Assembly: GCA_937915755.1 (NCBI GenBank)
Contig: CALGGR010000320.1
Span: forward strand, 1 to 7,123
Direction of reading: 5' to 3'
From: an uncultured Fretibacterium sp.
GTDB taxonomy: Bacteria > Synergistota > Synergistia > Synergistales > Aminobacteriaceae
DNA: 7,123 bases
Positions 1-5,370 of this stretch are shown here, in pieces (positions within the stretch are counted from its first letter, which is position 1; every line of letters starts with the position of its first letter). Under the pieces are notes generated by a model. The model saw only the letters and a program-made list of their open reading frames with translations. It did no database searches and was not told the DNA's origin. The translations under genes were made by a program, and so were the position numbers.

Positions 1-153
1 CTCCTTTTTTTATTAGAGTATCATGAATCATTAATCTTGTGAAGACACGTTCTTATATATGTCATAATTCCGCCGGTTATAGTTTTCGCTTGTCGAATGG
101 TTCTGCGTTGGTATCGTTCAAAAAAAATTCACGAACGTTACGGAGACGGCAGC

Positions 154-158
154 GGAGG
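154..158 (+). promoter_or_regulatory. Ribosome binding site that decides the esterase-like start
   Basis: GGAGG, 4 nt before ATG 163. The spacing is short but the motif is complete, whereas the longer frame starting at ATG 97 has no Shine-Dalgarno. This favours a protein beginning MFDDMLKKDE. Confidence 0.5.
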
Positions 159-162
159 CTTT

Positions 163-1734
163 ATGTTTGATGACATGCTGAAAAAAGACGAAATAGATGA
201 AATTAACCGTCAGAATCAGCAAATTCACGGCGGTTTTGCTTCAGACTGCTCAATCAAGACAAAAAACGGTACATTCGTAGGCAAAAAAGTTAAAAATTCT
301 TTATTTTTCTACGGGATTCCTTACGCTAAACCTCCCATTGGCAAACTTCGCTGGAAAGCTCCCGAGCCGCTGCCCGAATCAGATGAAATTTTCGAGGCAA
401 AATATTTCGGCGCGTCTGCGATTCAGGCCGATTACGAAGGCTCGCCCTTAAAACATCACCGTCAAAGCGAAGACTGCCTGACCCTGAACATTTGCACCGG
501 CAGCAAAAAAACCGGACAGAAACAACCCGTCATTGTGATTTTTCATCACGGCGATTTTTCTTATGGCAGTTCCGCTGATCCGTTGTTTTATGCTGATAAT
601 TTTCTAAAAATCTATCCGGACACTGTGTGCGTAACTTTCAATTACCGTCTTGGAATATTGGGCTTCATTGATTTTTCCGAAGTTCCGGGCGGTGATGAAT
701 ATCCTGACGCGATTAATCTCGGACTGCTTGACCAGATAGCCGCGCTCCGGTGGATTAAAGAAAATATTTCAGCGTTTGGGGGCGATCCTGAGAAAATTAC
801 GGTCATGGGCTTTGAGGCCGGAGCTATCTCAATAAGCCTTCTTGCCGTGTGCGAAAAAGCAAAAGGTTTATTTCAAAAGGCGTTCATGTTTCACGGCAGT
901 CCTTTTGAAACTTACGAAACGCCGAAAGAATCTAGGAACTTTGCGAAGAAGCTCATGCGGGAAACTTCAACAACGACAATGAATGAACTTGTCAATCTCA
1001 GCGCCGGGCAGCTGAAAGAAGCGTCCCAAAAACTTATGTCGGAGTCGTTCGCGCCGACACTGGACGGGAAATTAATTCCTGCTGACGTGTACGCGGCTTA
1101 CAGGGCCGGTTCAGCTTCGGGCATTGAATTTATAATCGGAATACCCGGCAATGAAACGCAAGTTTACAAATCTTCTGTCGGAAACGAGAAATACGGGAAT
1201 TTCATGTCTGAAACACTGGCCTATATCCTGAATTATCTTGATGCTGTCAGCCCGGAAAAAGCAAATGATGTCAGGACATACATCGAAGAGCAGACAGCCG
1301 TGACTTCAAAGCTGGAAGTGGAAGCAAATATTGTTGAACAAGTCTACGCTTTGATGACTTATTACTGCGCAAAAGAATTAGCAGAGAGCGGAAACAAAGT
1401 TCATCTTCTTTATTGGGGAGTAAAGCCTCTGATTGAGAAACTAGGTTCAGGCACGGTTGATGTAGCAACGGCGTTTTTGGGAAACCGTGAGGCGGCTCAA
1501 ATGTATGGCAGCGTTTTGAACTATGATATATCCGAAACGCTTCAAAATCTTTTCCGGAAATTCAAAGACGGCAAAACTATGCAGCTCTACAACAACGAAA
1601 TCAAGGGAATCGCTGCTATAGACTGGAAAGAATTCCCGCAAGCACTCATTGTTTCCGAGAAATCGTTTCAATGTGGACTAATTGCGGACAGGCTCACAGA
1701 GATTAAGAGTTTGCTGGAGTTTTTTGCAAAATAA
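163..1734 (+). CDS. Type-B carboxylesterase/cholinesterase-fold protein, probably catalytically inactive
   Basis: Alpha/beta-hydrolase of the COesterase (para-nitrobenzyl esterase/cholinesterase) family. Numbering is from the alternative ATG at 97 (545 aa, near family length). Family landmarks in order: GIPYAKPPIGKLRW (73-86), SEDCLTLNI (124-132), the oxyanion-hole region (149-158), NYRLGILGF (182-190), GLLDQ..AL.WI..NI..FGGDP (209-231), and the nucleophile-elbow region (238-242). The elbow GESAG is replaced by GFEAG, so Glu240 sits where the catalytic Ser should be. The oxyanion HGGGF reads HHGDF. The acid loop GNE (Glu353) survives. The loop that normally holds the catalytic His (about 450-463) has none. 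No signal peptide is seen, so it is presumably cytosolic. I place the start at ATG 163 because GGAGG (154-158) lies 4 nt upstream; ATG 97 has no Shine-Dalgarno and adds 22 charged residues. Family is secure; loss of esterase activity is inferred from the missing residues. Confidence 0.88.
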   Translation: MFDDMLKKDEIDEINRQNQQIHGGFASDCSIKTKNGTFVGKKVKNSLFFYGIPYAKPPIGKLRWKAPEPLPESDEIFEAKYFGASAIQADYEGSPLKHHRQSEDCLTLNICTGSKKTGQKQPVIVIFHHGDFSYGSSADPLFYADNFLKIYPDTVCVTFNYRLGILGFIDFSEVPGGDEYPDAINLGLLDQIAALRWIKENISAFGGDPEKITVMGFEAGAISISLLAVCEKAKGLFQKAFMFHGSPFETYETPKESRNFAKKLMRETSTTTMNELVNLSAGQLKEASQKLMSESFAPTLDGKLIPADVYAAYRAGSASGIEFIIGIPGNETQVYKSSVGNEKYGNFMSETLAYILNYLDAVSPEKANDVRTYIEEQTAVTSKLEVEANIVEQVYALMTYYCAKELAESGNKVHLLYWGVKPLIEKLGSGTVDVATAFLGNREAAQMYGSVLNYDISETLQNLFRKFKDGKTMQLYNNEIKGIAAIDWKEFPQALIVSEKSFQCGLIADRLTEIKSLLEFFAK

Positions 1735-1783
1735 CCTCTGCGGACAGCGAGGAAGTCTTCAAAGTGTCAGGCTTCTTCGCTTC

Positions 1784-2017
1784 CCAAATATCAATTTCTT
1801 ATGCATTTTCAACATCGGAATTTGTGCTTTGATATTTGCTATACAGCTTATTAGGTTTATTAACAACCGTTCAAAGTGGTTATCGCGTGAGATATTTGAT
1901 GTAGAATCGCAAAATCGTATGCTGAAAGATATGAGTAAAAGGCCGAGGGCGTATCACGTAATAATCGGATATGACGGTCTGAATGTGAAAAACGCTAAGA
2001 GACTCAGGAAATTATAA
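1784..2017 (+). other. Possible remnant or small membrane-protein ORF (unrecognised)
   Basis: This is the main content of the 388-nt gap 1735-2122. One + frame stays open from inside the esterase-like gene to a stop at 2015-2017. Its last part reads like protein: a hydrophobic stretch of about 24 residues (about 1790-1861, NFLCIFNIGICALIFAIQ at its core), then a basic, charged tail ending NVKNAKRLRKL. I do not recognise the family. No ATG with a Shine-Dalgarno precedes the hydrophobic part in this frame, so the 5' end is missing or the frame is fortuitous. The rest of the gap holds only short imperfect hairpins (1746-1781 and around 2097-2115). Confidence 0.2.
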
Positions 2018-2122
2018 AGATTTGCTGGATGCATATGTAATATTCATTTGTACGTTTCCCCTTTTGGGAAGGGACGGCATGAGAGATTAGTATCGAGCGG
2101 GGAGTTGTCTCCGCAAGAAGCG

Positions 2123-2662
2123 TCAATGATAACGTGTTGGAATGTAATGGAATCTTTTAGAAATAAGATTCATCTTGTCGGCATCGAAAAATTTTAGGTC
2201 AAGTTCATTTGTACCAAGCCATTCACAGAATTGCTCATACTCTTTGCCTTCTTTTTTCGTGAAAGCCTGAGCAATTCTTTCGAGACCTGGAATACCGCCG
2301 CAGTCCTCGATAATGCCGTATCCTTTGCCTTTAAGAACACATGGAAGTTTCTTGACAGGAATATCAGAGTCTGTGATGATTTCTTCAAGAGCAATGATAA
2401 TTTCCCAGCTATAGCCGAAATCATAAGTAAAAATAATCTTTTGCCCCTTGTATAGTAAGACCTTTTTGAGAGGAGTAGACGTTGCGTTTTTTATGTCCTT
2501 ATCATCAAGCTCAACTGCGAAATCACCGTTTTTTAGAGCGTAGTATTCATCATTGTCATGGGAGTAAAAATTGAATAGGTGAGAGCCTTCCATTTCGTAT
2601 AGCGTCATTAACATATAAGCCAGACACGATAACTTCATGGTAGCCTGCAAAGAAAAAGTCAA
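2123..2662 (-). CDS. pRiA4b ORF-3-like domain protein (PF07929), N-terminus uncertain
   Basis: 179 aa from a TTG at 2662. It carries hallmarks of the plasmid pRiA4b ORF-3 family: SHLFNF near residue 27-32, a YDFGYSWEIIIALE motif (family pattern YDFGD.WEH.I.LE) mid-protein, then CGG.PG and a C-terminal helix-rich part. The family is common on plasmids, islands and near toxin-antitoxin or restriction genes. Its biochemical role is not established, so none is assigned. Usual members have roughly 20 more residues before the first helix, including a first beta-strand; here an in-frame TAA lies a few codons upstream of the TTG. No Shine-Dalgarno supports the TTG, and an internal ATG at 2638 is alternative. 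A better-looking N-terminus (MLKIPLTFSLQATM) appears if one C of the CCCC run at 2663-2666 is removed and ATG 2678 is used, so a frameshift or sequence error is possible. It lies just downstream of the IS110 element. Confidence 0.75.
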   Translation of the reverse strand: MTFSLQATMKLSCLAYMLMTLYEMEGSHLFNFYSHDNDEYYALKNGDFAVELDDKDIKNATSTPLKKVLLYKGQKIIFTYDFGYSWEIIIALEEIITDSDIPVKKLPCVLKGKGYGIIEDCGGIPGLERIAQAFTKKEGKEYEQFCEWLGTNELDLKFFDADKMNLISKRFHYIPTRYH

Positions 2663-2676
2663 GGGGTATTTTTAAC

Positions 2677-2704
2677 ATTTTAGGATTACTTTACGGATTG
2701 AAAA
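2677..2704 (-). promoter_or_regulatory. Candidate promoter for the pRiA4b ORF-3-like gene
   Basis: TTTTCA (2699-2704), a 16-nt spacer and TAAAAT (2677-2682), reading toward the gene. Moderate match in AT-rich DNA. If real, transcription would start near 2670, leaving only a very short leader before the TTG or about 30 nt before ATG 2638. Confidence 0.3.
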
Positions 2705-2725
2705 TCACATAGAGAAAAATGCAAC

Positions 2726-2756
2726 AAAAACTAACCACCGTAAAAAACGTTGGTTA
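2726..2756 (-). terminator. Rho-independent terminator-like hairpin downstream of the transposase
   Basis: On the minus strand TAACCA pairs with TGGTTA (2751-2756 and 2732-2737). CGT/ACG extends the stem after one mismatch, the loop is T-rich, and five T follow (2726-2730). It would stop transcripts leaving the IS110 transposase before the pRiA4b-like gene. By my boundary call it lies just outside the IS, so it may originally have ended another minus-strand transcript. Confidence 0.55.
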
Positions 2757-2769
2757 AGAGATACAACAG

Positions 2770-2781
2770 ATAAATTGTAGT
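2770..2781 (+). repeat. Direct repeat at the right end of IS110 (copy 1)
   Basis: ATAAATTGTAGT, partner of 4305-4316, located 18 nt past the transposase stop codon. Confidence 0.5.
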
Positions 2782-2798
2782 CATACTCTTATTCTATG

Positions 2799-4028
2799 TC
2801 ATACTTCATCGCCCTCACCGACATTTTTCTTTGACATGCCTAAAAACTCTCTAACGCGACCAAAGTACATGCGGAGAAATTTATTTGCTCCCGCCGTCAT
2901 ATACACATAGTAAGGCTTGCCTTCTTTGCGTTTCTTATCAATAAATGCGTAAACTGGGTCATTGATATTCTTTCTTTTAAGTACTCCATCCATGACTTGA
3001 AAAAGCGCTTTCCGTAGATATGGCGAGCCTTTTTTGGTTGTTCGCGCGCTTTTGAACTTCGTATCGCCTGATTCATTGTTTTGTGGATCGACTCCAGCAA
3101 AAGCTGTAAGTGAAGTACGTTTCTCAAAACGAGTCACATCTCCGATCTCGGCTATGAGCTGCGGGCCGAGCGTATGACCAACGCCATACATATCTATCAC
3201 AACCGGATATTCTGGCAGGGTTGACGCTACTTCATCCATTTTCAGACGAAGAGCTTCGGCCGTTTTGGAAGTCGTATTTAACGTATCAATAGCTTGCTGT
3301 ACAAGCATTTGTGTTGTTTCATCCATTGGAAGTACAGCTATTAAGTCCAATGACGCATCGTACACTTCTTTCGCCTTTGTCTCGCTAAAGATATAACCAT
3401 TACTTTTGCACCAGTCTTTGTAGTTTGAAGAAAACTCTCCAAGAGACATGCCTCGAACTATATCCACATGCCAAAAGGTGTAGGCAAAATCAACCCATTT
3501 CTGCCTGCCATCTTTACGGGCAACACTATCAAAGAACTTGTTTACACCTGAATACGTTTGATCAAGTATTGCGATCAGGTTATTCTTCATGGCAGTCCTT
3601 TGAGCAATGTAAAAAGCGAACTGTCGATTCATTGTTTTCAGTTGACTACGAACTTCATCCGTGTGCGTGTACTCTTTCAAATTAGTCCATTTATCGAGAG
3701 TAAAGCGCGCAATTTTTTCGGCATCTTTTTTATCCGTTTTTGCTTCTCGAATTGAATCTCCACCAAACTTCTTGATCAACAGCGGATTGACAGCACTGAC
3801 AAAGATGCCGGCACTATGTAACCATGAAGCCATAGGTTCGTGGTACCGCCCGGTACATTCCATGCAGACTTTTGTTTCGCCATCGAGATTGCGAATGTAC
3901 GCTATCAGAGTATTAACTTCTGATTGAGTATGCTTGAAATTGCGTGGTGGCATGACCACCTTATTCCCCGGTTTACGTATTGTCACCGTACTTCTGCCTT
4001 TTGAAACATCTATGCCGACTGCGTACAC
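2799..4028 (-). CDS. IS110-family transposase (DEDD plus serine recombinase)
   Basis: About 409 aa. The N-terminal RuvC-like DEDD domain shows GIDVSK with Asp7, MECTGRYHE with Glu57, and TDKKDAEKIA with Asp99 and Asp102 (numbered from the GTG start). A middle coiled or linker region follows. The C-terminal Tnp_20 domain (about 275-360) shows the YGVGHTLGPQLIAEIGD motif, AFAGVDP, the NESG serine (Ser320) that is the catalytic nucleophile in this family, and KKGSPYLRKAL. All expected catalytic residues are present, so it looks intact. Start: AGAGGAG at 4038-4044 abuts a TTG at 4037 but lies 9 nt before GTG 4028, which gives the typical MYAVGIDVSK beginning, so I choose GTG. IS110 enzymes form a circular intermediate and insert with help of an element-encoded bridge RNA. 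Expression is presumably from 4254-4281 or from a junction promoter in the circle. Confidence 0.95.
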   Translation of the reverse strand: MYAVGIDVSKGRSTVTIRKPGNKVVMPPRNFKHTQSEVNTLIAYIRNLDGETKVCMECTGRYHEPMASWLHSAGIFVSAVNPLLIKKFGGDSIREAKTDKKDAEKIARFTLDKWTNLKEYTHTDEVRSQLKTMNRQFAFYIAQRTAMKNNLIAILDQTYSGVNKFFDSVARKDGRQKWVDFAYTFWHVDIVRGMSLGEFSSNYKDWCKSNGYIFSETKAKEVYDASLDLIAVLPMDETTQMLVQQAIDTLNTTSKTAEALRLKMDEVASTLPEYPVVIDMYGVGHTLGPQLIAEIGDVTRFEKRTSLTAFAGVDPQNNESGDTKFKSARTTKKGSPYLRKALFQVMDGVLKRKNINDPVYAFIDKKRKEGKPYYVYMTAGANKFLRMYFGRVREFLGMSKKNVGEGDEV

Positions 4029-4037
4029 CGACTTCAA

Positions 4038-4044
4038 CTCCTCT
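4038..4044 (-). promoter_or_regulatory. Shine-Dalgarno of the IS110 transposase
   Basis: AGAGGAG on the minus strand. It touches the upstream TTG (spacing 0) and lies 9 nt from GTG 4028, so it argues for the GTG start. Confidence 0.6.
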
Positions 4045-4247
4045 ACGATATTTTCAGCATCAGGTCATTACCAGTTTTTCTCATTGTCTATTCAATCTAC
4101 TGTGGGGTTACACGAACGCTTGGTCCAACCTGCGTAAAGCGAACGCTGCAAATGAGGGCTGGTTGGCTGACTTTTTTACGGACGCTTAGTTCCTAGGAGT
4201 CCGTCGCCAGACCGTATGCCAAACTCATTTTAACAGCTTCAACAATG
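4045..4247 (-). ncRNA. Candidate IS110 bridge RNA in the 5' non-coding leader
   Basis: IS110-group elements encode, between the left end and the transposase, a structured bridge RNA whose two internal loops base-pair with target and donor DNA. Here about 200 nt without a convincing ORF lie in that place, read from a promoter-like site at 4254-4281. Visible structure on the minus strand: a 6-bp stem ACGGAC/GTCCGT (4199-4204 with 4178-4183) closing a 15-nt loop that contains the palindrome TCCTAGGA; and a 6-bp stem CCAACC/GGTTGG (4161-4166 with 4125-4130) with an inner GCGT/ACGC stem (4143-4146 with 4132-4135). The octamer AGCGTTCG occurs twice and once with one change. RNA limits are guesses. 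Position and structure support the call; no guide pairing is proven. Confidence 0.45.
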
Positions 4248-4253
4248 AGATGG

Positions 4254-4281
4254 ATAATATTTTCAAATATCGATTATTCAA
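4254..4281 (-). promoter_or_regulatory. Candidate promoter for bridge RNA and transposase
   Basis: TTGAAT (4276-4281), 16-nt spacer, TATTAT (4254-4259) on the minus strand. It would start transcription near 4247, just upstream of the hairpins. Both hexamers are close to sigma70 consensus, but the region is AT-rich. Confidence 0.4.
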
Positions 4282-4304
4282 AAATATCAACCCTGCATGC
4301 TGAA

Positions 4305-4316
4305 ATACATTGTAGT
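4305..4316 (+). repeat. Direct repeat at the left end of IS110 (copy 2)
   Basis: ATACATTGTAGT, 11 of 12 identical to ATAAATTGTAGT at 2770-2781. On the minus strand both read ACTACAATnTAT. The sequence includes a CT dinucleotide (minus strand; + 4314-4315 and 2779-2780) that could be the recombination core, as CT is in the IS621 relative. Confidence 0.5.
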
Positions 4317-4342
4317 AGGAGTATTGATAAGAAAAACACAGT

Positions 4343-4359
4343 CAAAAACGGCGTTTTTG
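4343..4359. repeat. AT-rich perfect hairpin between the XRE gene and the IS
   Basis: CAAAAAC-GGC-GTTTTTG, a 7-bp perfect stem with a 3-nt loop. It lies about 60 nt beyond the XRE stop and could act as a weak bidirectional terminator, but the stem is almost all A-T, so termination is uncertain. Confidence 0.3.
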
Positions 4360-4421
4360 TTCGTTGTGAGAAATTTTTAACCTGCCGGAATGGTCTCTAA
4401 GTGAGTCTTTCGACAAGGCGG

Positions 4422-4731
4422 TTAAAACAGCTCGTAGCCCTTCTCAGAAGCGGGAATTTCTATTCTAAGCTCTCCCTTTTCAAAGACGAGCGTATTATCA
4501 TTTTGAACCGCTGGAACCGCCGGGACCGCTGGAGTTGATATATTCTCAGGCGCAACAATTTCACTAGGCTCAACATTGAGAACCTTTGCGAGCTCAACGA
4601 TCCTTGTGCCGGTCGGGGCGGTCTCACCAGCTTCCCAGCGTCTGAAAGTGGCGATAGAAACGCCAAGGGCTTTTGCGGCATTGATCTGTGTGAGACCCGC
4701 TTTCTTGCGAAGGATACGAATATATTGACAT
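4422..4731 (-). CDS. XRE-family HTH regulator, frame-shifted by one base near its start
   Basis: The minus-strand frame open from 4739 to the TAA at 4422-4424 gives a clear Cro/CI-type HTH: RILRKKAGLTQ, NAAKALGVSIATFRRWEAGE, then RIVELAKVLNVEPSEIV. A proline-rich linker with three PAV repeats follows, and a C-terminal strand-rich tail ending EKGYELF. An in-frame TGA sits at 4740-4742 and no ATG, GTG or TTG precedes the domain in that frame. A well-placed ATG at 4731, with GGAAGGTG 9 nt upstream, lies one base out of frame: ATG TCA ATA TAT (T) CGT. Dropping one base gives MSIYRILRKKAG and a protein of about 102 aa. It is therefore either a recent frameshift pseudogene, a sequence error, or +1-shifted in translation. 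Role: DNA-binding repressor or activator, probably autoregulatory, divergent from the GIY-YIG gene. Confidence 0.7.
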
Positions 4732-4740
4732 TTTTGAGTT

Positions 4741-4748
4741 CACCTTCC
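4741..4748 (-). promoter_or_regulatory. Shine-Dalgarno of the XRE regulator
   Basis: GGAAGGTG, 9 nt before ATG 4731. It shows where translation is meant to begin even though that ATG is one base out of frame with the HTH domain. Confidence 0.6.
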
Positions 4749-4752
4749 AAAA

Positions 4753-4793
4753 AATATTGATATATTGTACTGTAGAAAATATCTTTTATGCAA
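4753..4793 (-). promoter_or_regulatory. XRE regulator promoter with overlapping dyad operator candidate
   Basis: TTGCAT (4788-4793), 18-nt spacer, TACAAT (4764-4769) reading toward the regulator. A dyad AATAT-ATCA-ATATT (4753-4766) overlaps the end of the -10 and the start region. A small XRE protein could bind there to repress itself; that use is inferred. Confidence 0.45.
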
Positions 4794-4854
4794 GCAAAAT
4801 TCATGAAAAGCTACCTACCCGAACTATGAACCCTGAAGTACCGGAGTTGAGCAC

Positions 4855-4863
4855 TGTTATAAT
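4855..4863 (+). promoter_or_regulatory. Extended -10 promoter at the GIY-YIG start
   Basis: TGTTATAAT: a perfect TATAAT (4858-4863) with the extended-10 TG one base upstream. No good -35 is seen, as is usual for extended -10 promoters. Its end is 7 nt from ATG 4871, so the transcript would begin at or next to the start codon. Confidence 0.45.
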
Positions 4864-4870
4864 AGCTGTC

Positions 4871-5131
4871 ATGGCTTATGTTTATCTTCTCCGTTGCGCA
4901 GACGGAAGTCTCTATTGCGGCTGGACGAATGACTTGGAACGCCGGCTTGCCGCTCACAACTCCGGCAAAGGAGCGAAGTTCACACGAAGCAGGCGGCCGG
5001 TTGAGCTGGTTTACTGGGAAGAATGTGAGAGCAAGAGTTCGGCGATGAAACGAGAGTGCGAGCTCAAACAACTCAGCCGAGCGGAGAAGCTGGGTGACGC
5101 TCGAAAGAAAAAAGCTAAATTCTGGTGGTAG
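4871..5131 (+). CDS. GIY-YIG nuclease-domain protein, YhbQ/UPF0213 type
   Basis: 86 aa, the usual length for stand-alone YhbQ-like proteins. It consists of one GIY-YIG domain: YVYLL (3-7, the GIY strand), YCG (15-17, the YIG strand), Arg24 in the NDLERRL helix, HNSGKGAKFTRSRRPVELVYWEE (29-51 region), and Glu62 in KRECELKQLSR, the position of the conserved metal-binding Glu. The fold is shared with UvrC and homing endonucleases; the cellular role of the YhbQ group is poorly defined, so DNA cleavage or repair is only a family expectation. I start at ATG 4871 because the domain begins there. The frame continues upstream to 4757, but those residues fall in the XRE promoter and do not resemble the family. 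No Shine-Dalgarno is present. It diverges from the XRE regulator and shares its control region. Confidence 0.88.
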   Translation: MAYVYLLRCADGSLYCGWTNDLERRLAAHNSGKGAKFTRSRRPVELVYWEECESKSSAMKRECELKQLSRAEKLGDARKKKAKFWW

Positions 5132-5134
5132 TTG

Positions 5135-5182
5135 TGGTCTGGTAATGAAGCAGTCCCGTAATAAATCAGTCCCGTAATGAAG
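5135..5182 (+). repeat. Three tandem 16-bp units (left arm of the repeat island)
   Basis: Units at 5135-5150, 5151-5166 and 5167-5182. The last two share CAGTCCCGTAAT exactly; the first shares the GTAATGAAG end with the third. A further degenerate copy may follow at 5183-5198. They begin just after the GIY-YIG stop. Confidence 0.65.
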
Positions 5183-5269
5183 CGAATCCCCGAATAAGGA
5201 TCGAAGGCCTTCGAATGAAGCTCCCTCGAAGCGAATTAGGGTATTTAGTTCATAGGCTGACTGCTTCAT
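5145..5269. repeat. Large dyad: 11-bp inverted arms around a 14-bp palindrome
   Basis: ATGAAGCAGTC (5145-5155) is perfectly inverted as GACTGCTTCAT (5259-5269). The midpoint (5207) coincides within half a base of the centre of the perfect palindrome TCGAAGGCCTTCGA (5201-5214). The DNA between arms and palindrome is not symmetric: GAAGCGAAT is repeated directly (5179-5187 and about 5228-5236). A recombination or protein-binding site, or a structured RNA, are the reasonable readings. Confidence 0.6.
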
Positions 5270-5276
5270 AGGCTGA
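5249..5276 (+). repeat. Two tandem 16-bp units (right arm of the repeat island)
   Basis: TTCATAGGCTGA occurs at 5249-5260 and 5265-5276, period 16. The units are inverted relative to those of the left arm, sharing the ATGAAGCAGTC core read on the other strand. Confidence 0.65.
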
Positions 5277-5370
5277 TGGGGTGTGTTGACGTTAAGAATG
5301 TTTGTAGCCGGCAATCTACACTCAGCATTTATTTCAGCGCACTTCATGACTTCACAAATGCTTTCACCTA

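Larger units (their letters stand above)
2770..4316 (-). mobile_element. IS110-family insertion sequence (about 1.54 kb)
   Basis: The element holds one transposase gene, a long 5' non-coding leader (4029 to about 4305) and a short 3' end, which is the layout of the IS110 group (long left end) rather than the IS1111 group. IS110 elements lack terminal inverted repeats and make little or no target duplication, so ends are hard to call. I set them from a direct repeat on the + strand, ATA(A/C)ATTGTAGT, at 2770-2781 and 4305-4316 (11 of 12 identical). It sits 18 nt beyond the transposase stop on one side and beyond the leader on the other. The two copies lie 1535 bp apart, a normal IS110 length. 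Element identity is firm; the exact ends are inferred. Confidence 0.7.

Noticed and set aside
1..96. Promoter for the esterase-like gene
   Set aside because: Several AT-rich hexamers exist but none pairs well with a -35 at 16-18 nt; I cannot support one.
1746..1781. Hairpin after the esterase-like gene as a terminator
   Set aside because: AGCGAGGAAG pairs with CTTCTTCGCT with one wobble, but the loop is 16 nt and no T-run follows.
2018..2122. GC-rich inverted segments resembling a tRNA or attenuator
   Set aside because: Short imperfect stems only (TTCCC/GGGAA and a bulged GCGGGGAG/CTCCGC); no cloverleaf, no T-run.
4460..4804. 114-codon minus-strand frame opening with an ATG at 4804
   Set aside because: Its translation shows no domain, while the adjacent frame over the same DNA gives a clear XRE HTH; it is a shadow.
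5135..5276. CRISPR array or integron attC interpretation of the repeat island
   Set aside because: Units are 16 bp with no unique spacers of constant length, there is no cas gene, no GTTRRRY core sites, and the recombinase lacks visible integron-integrase features.
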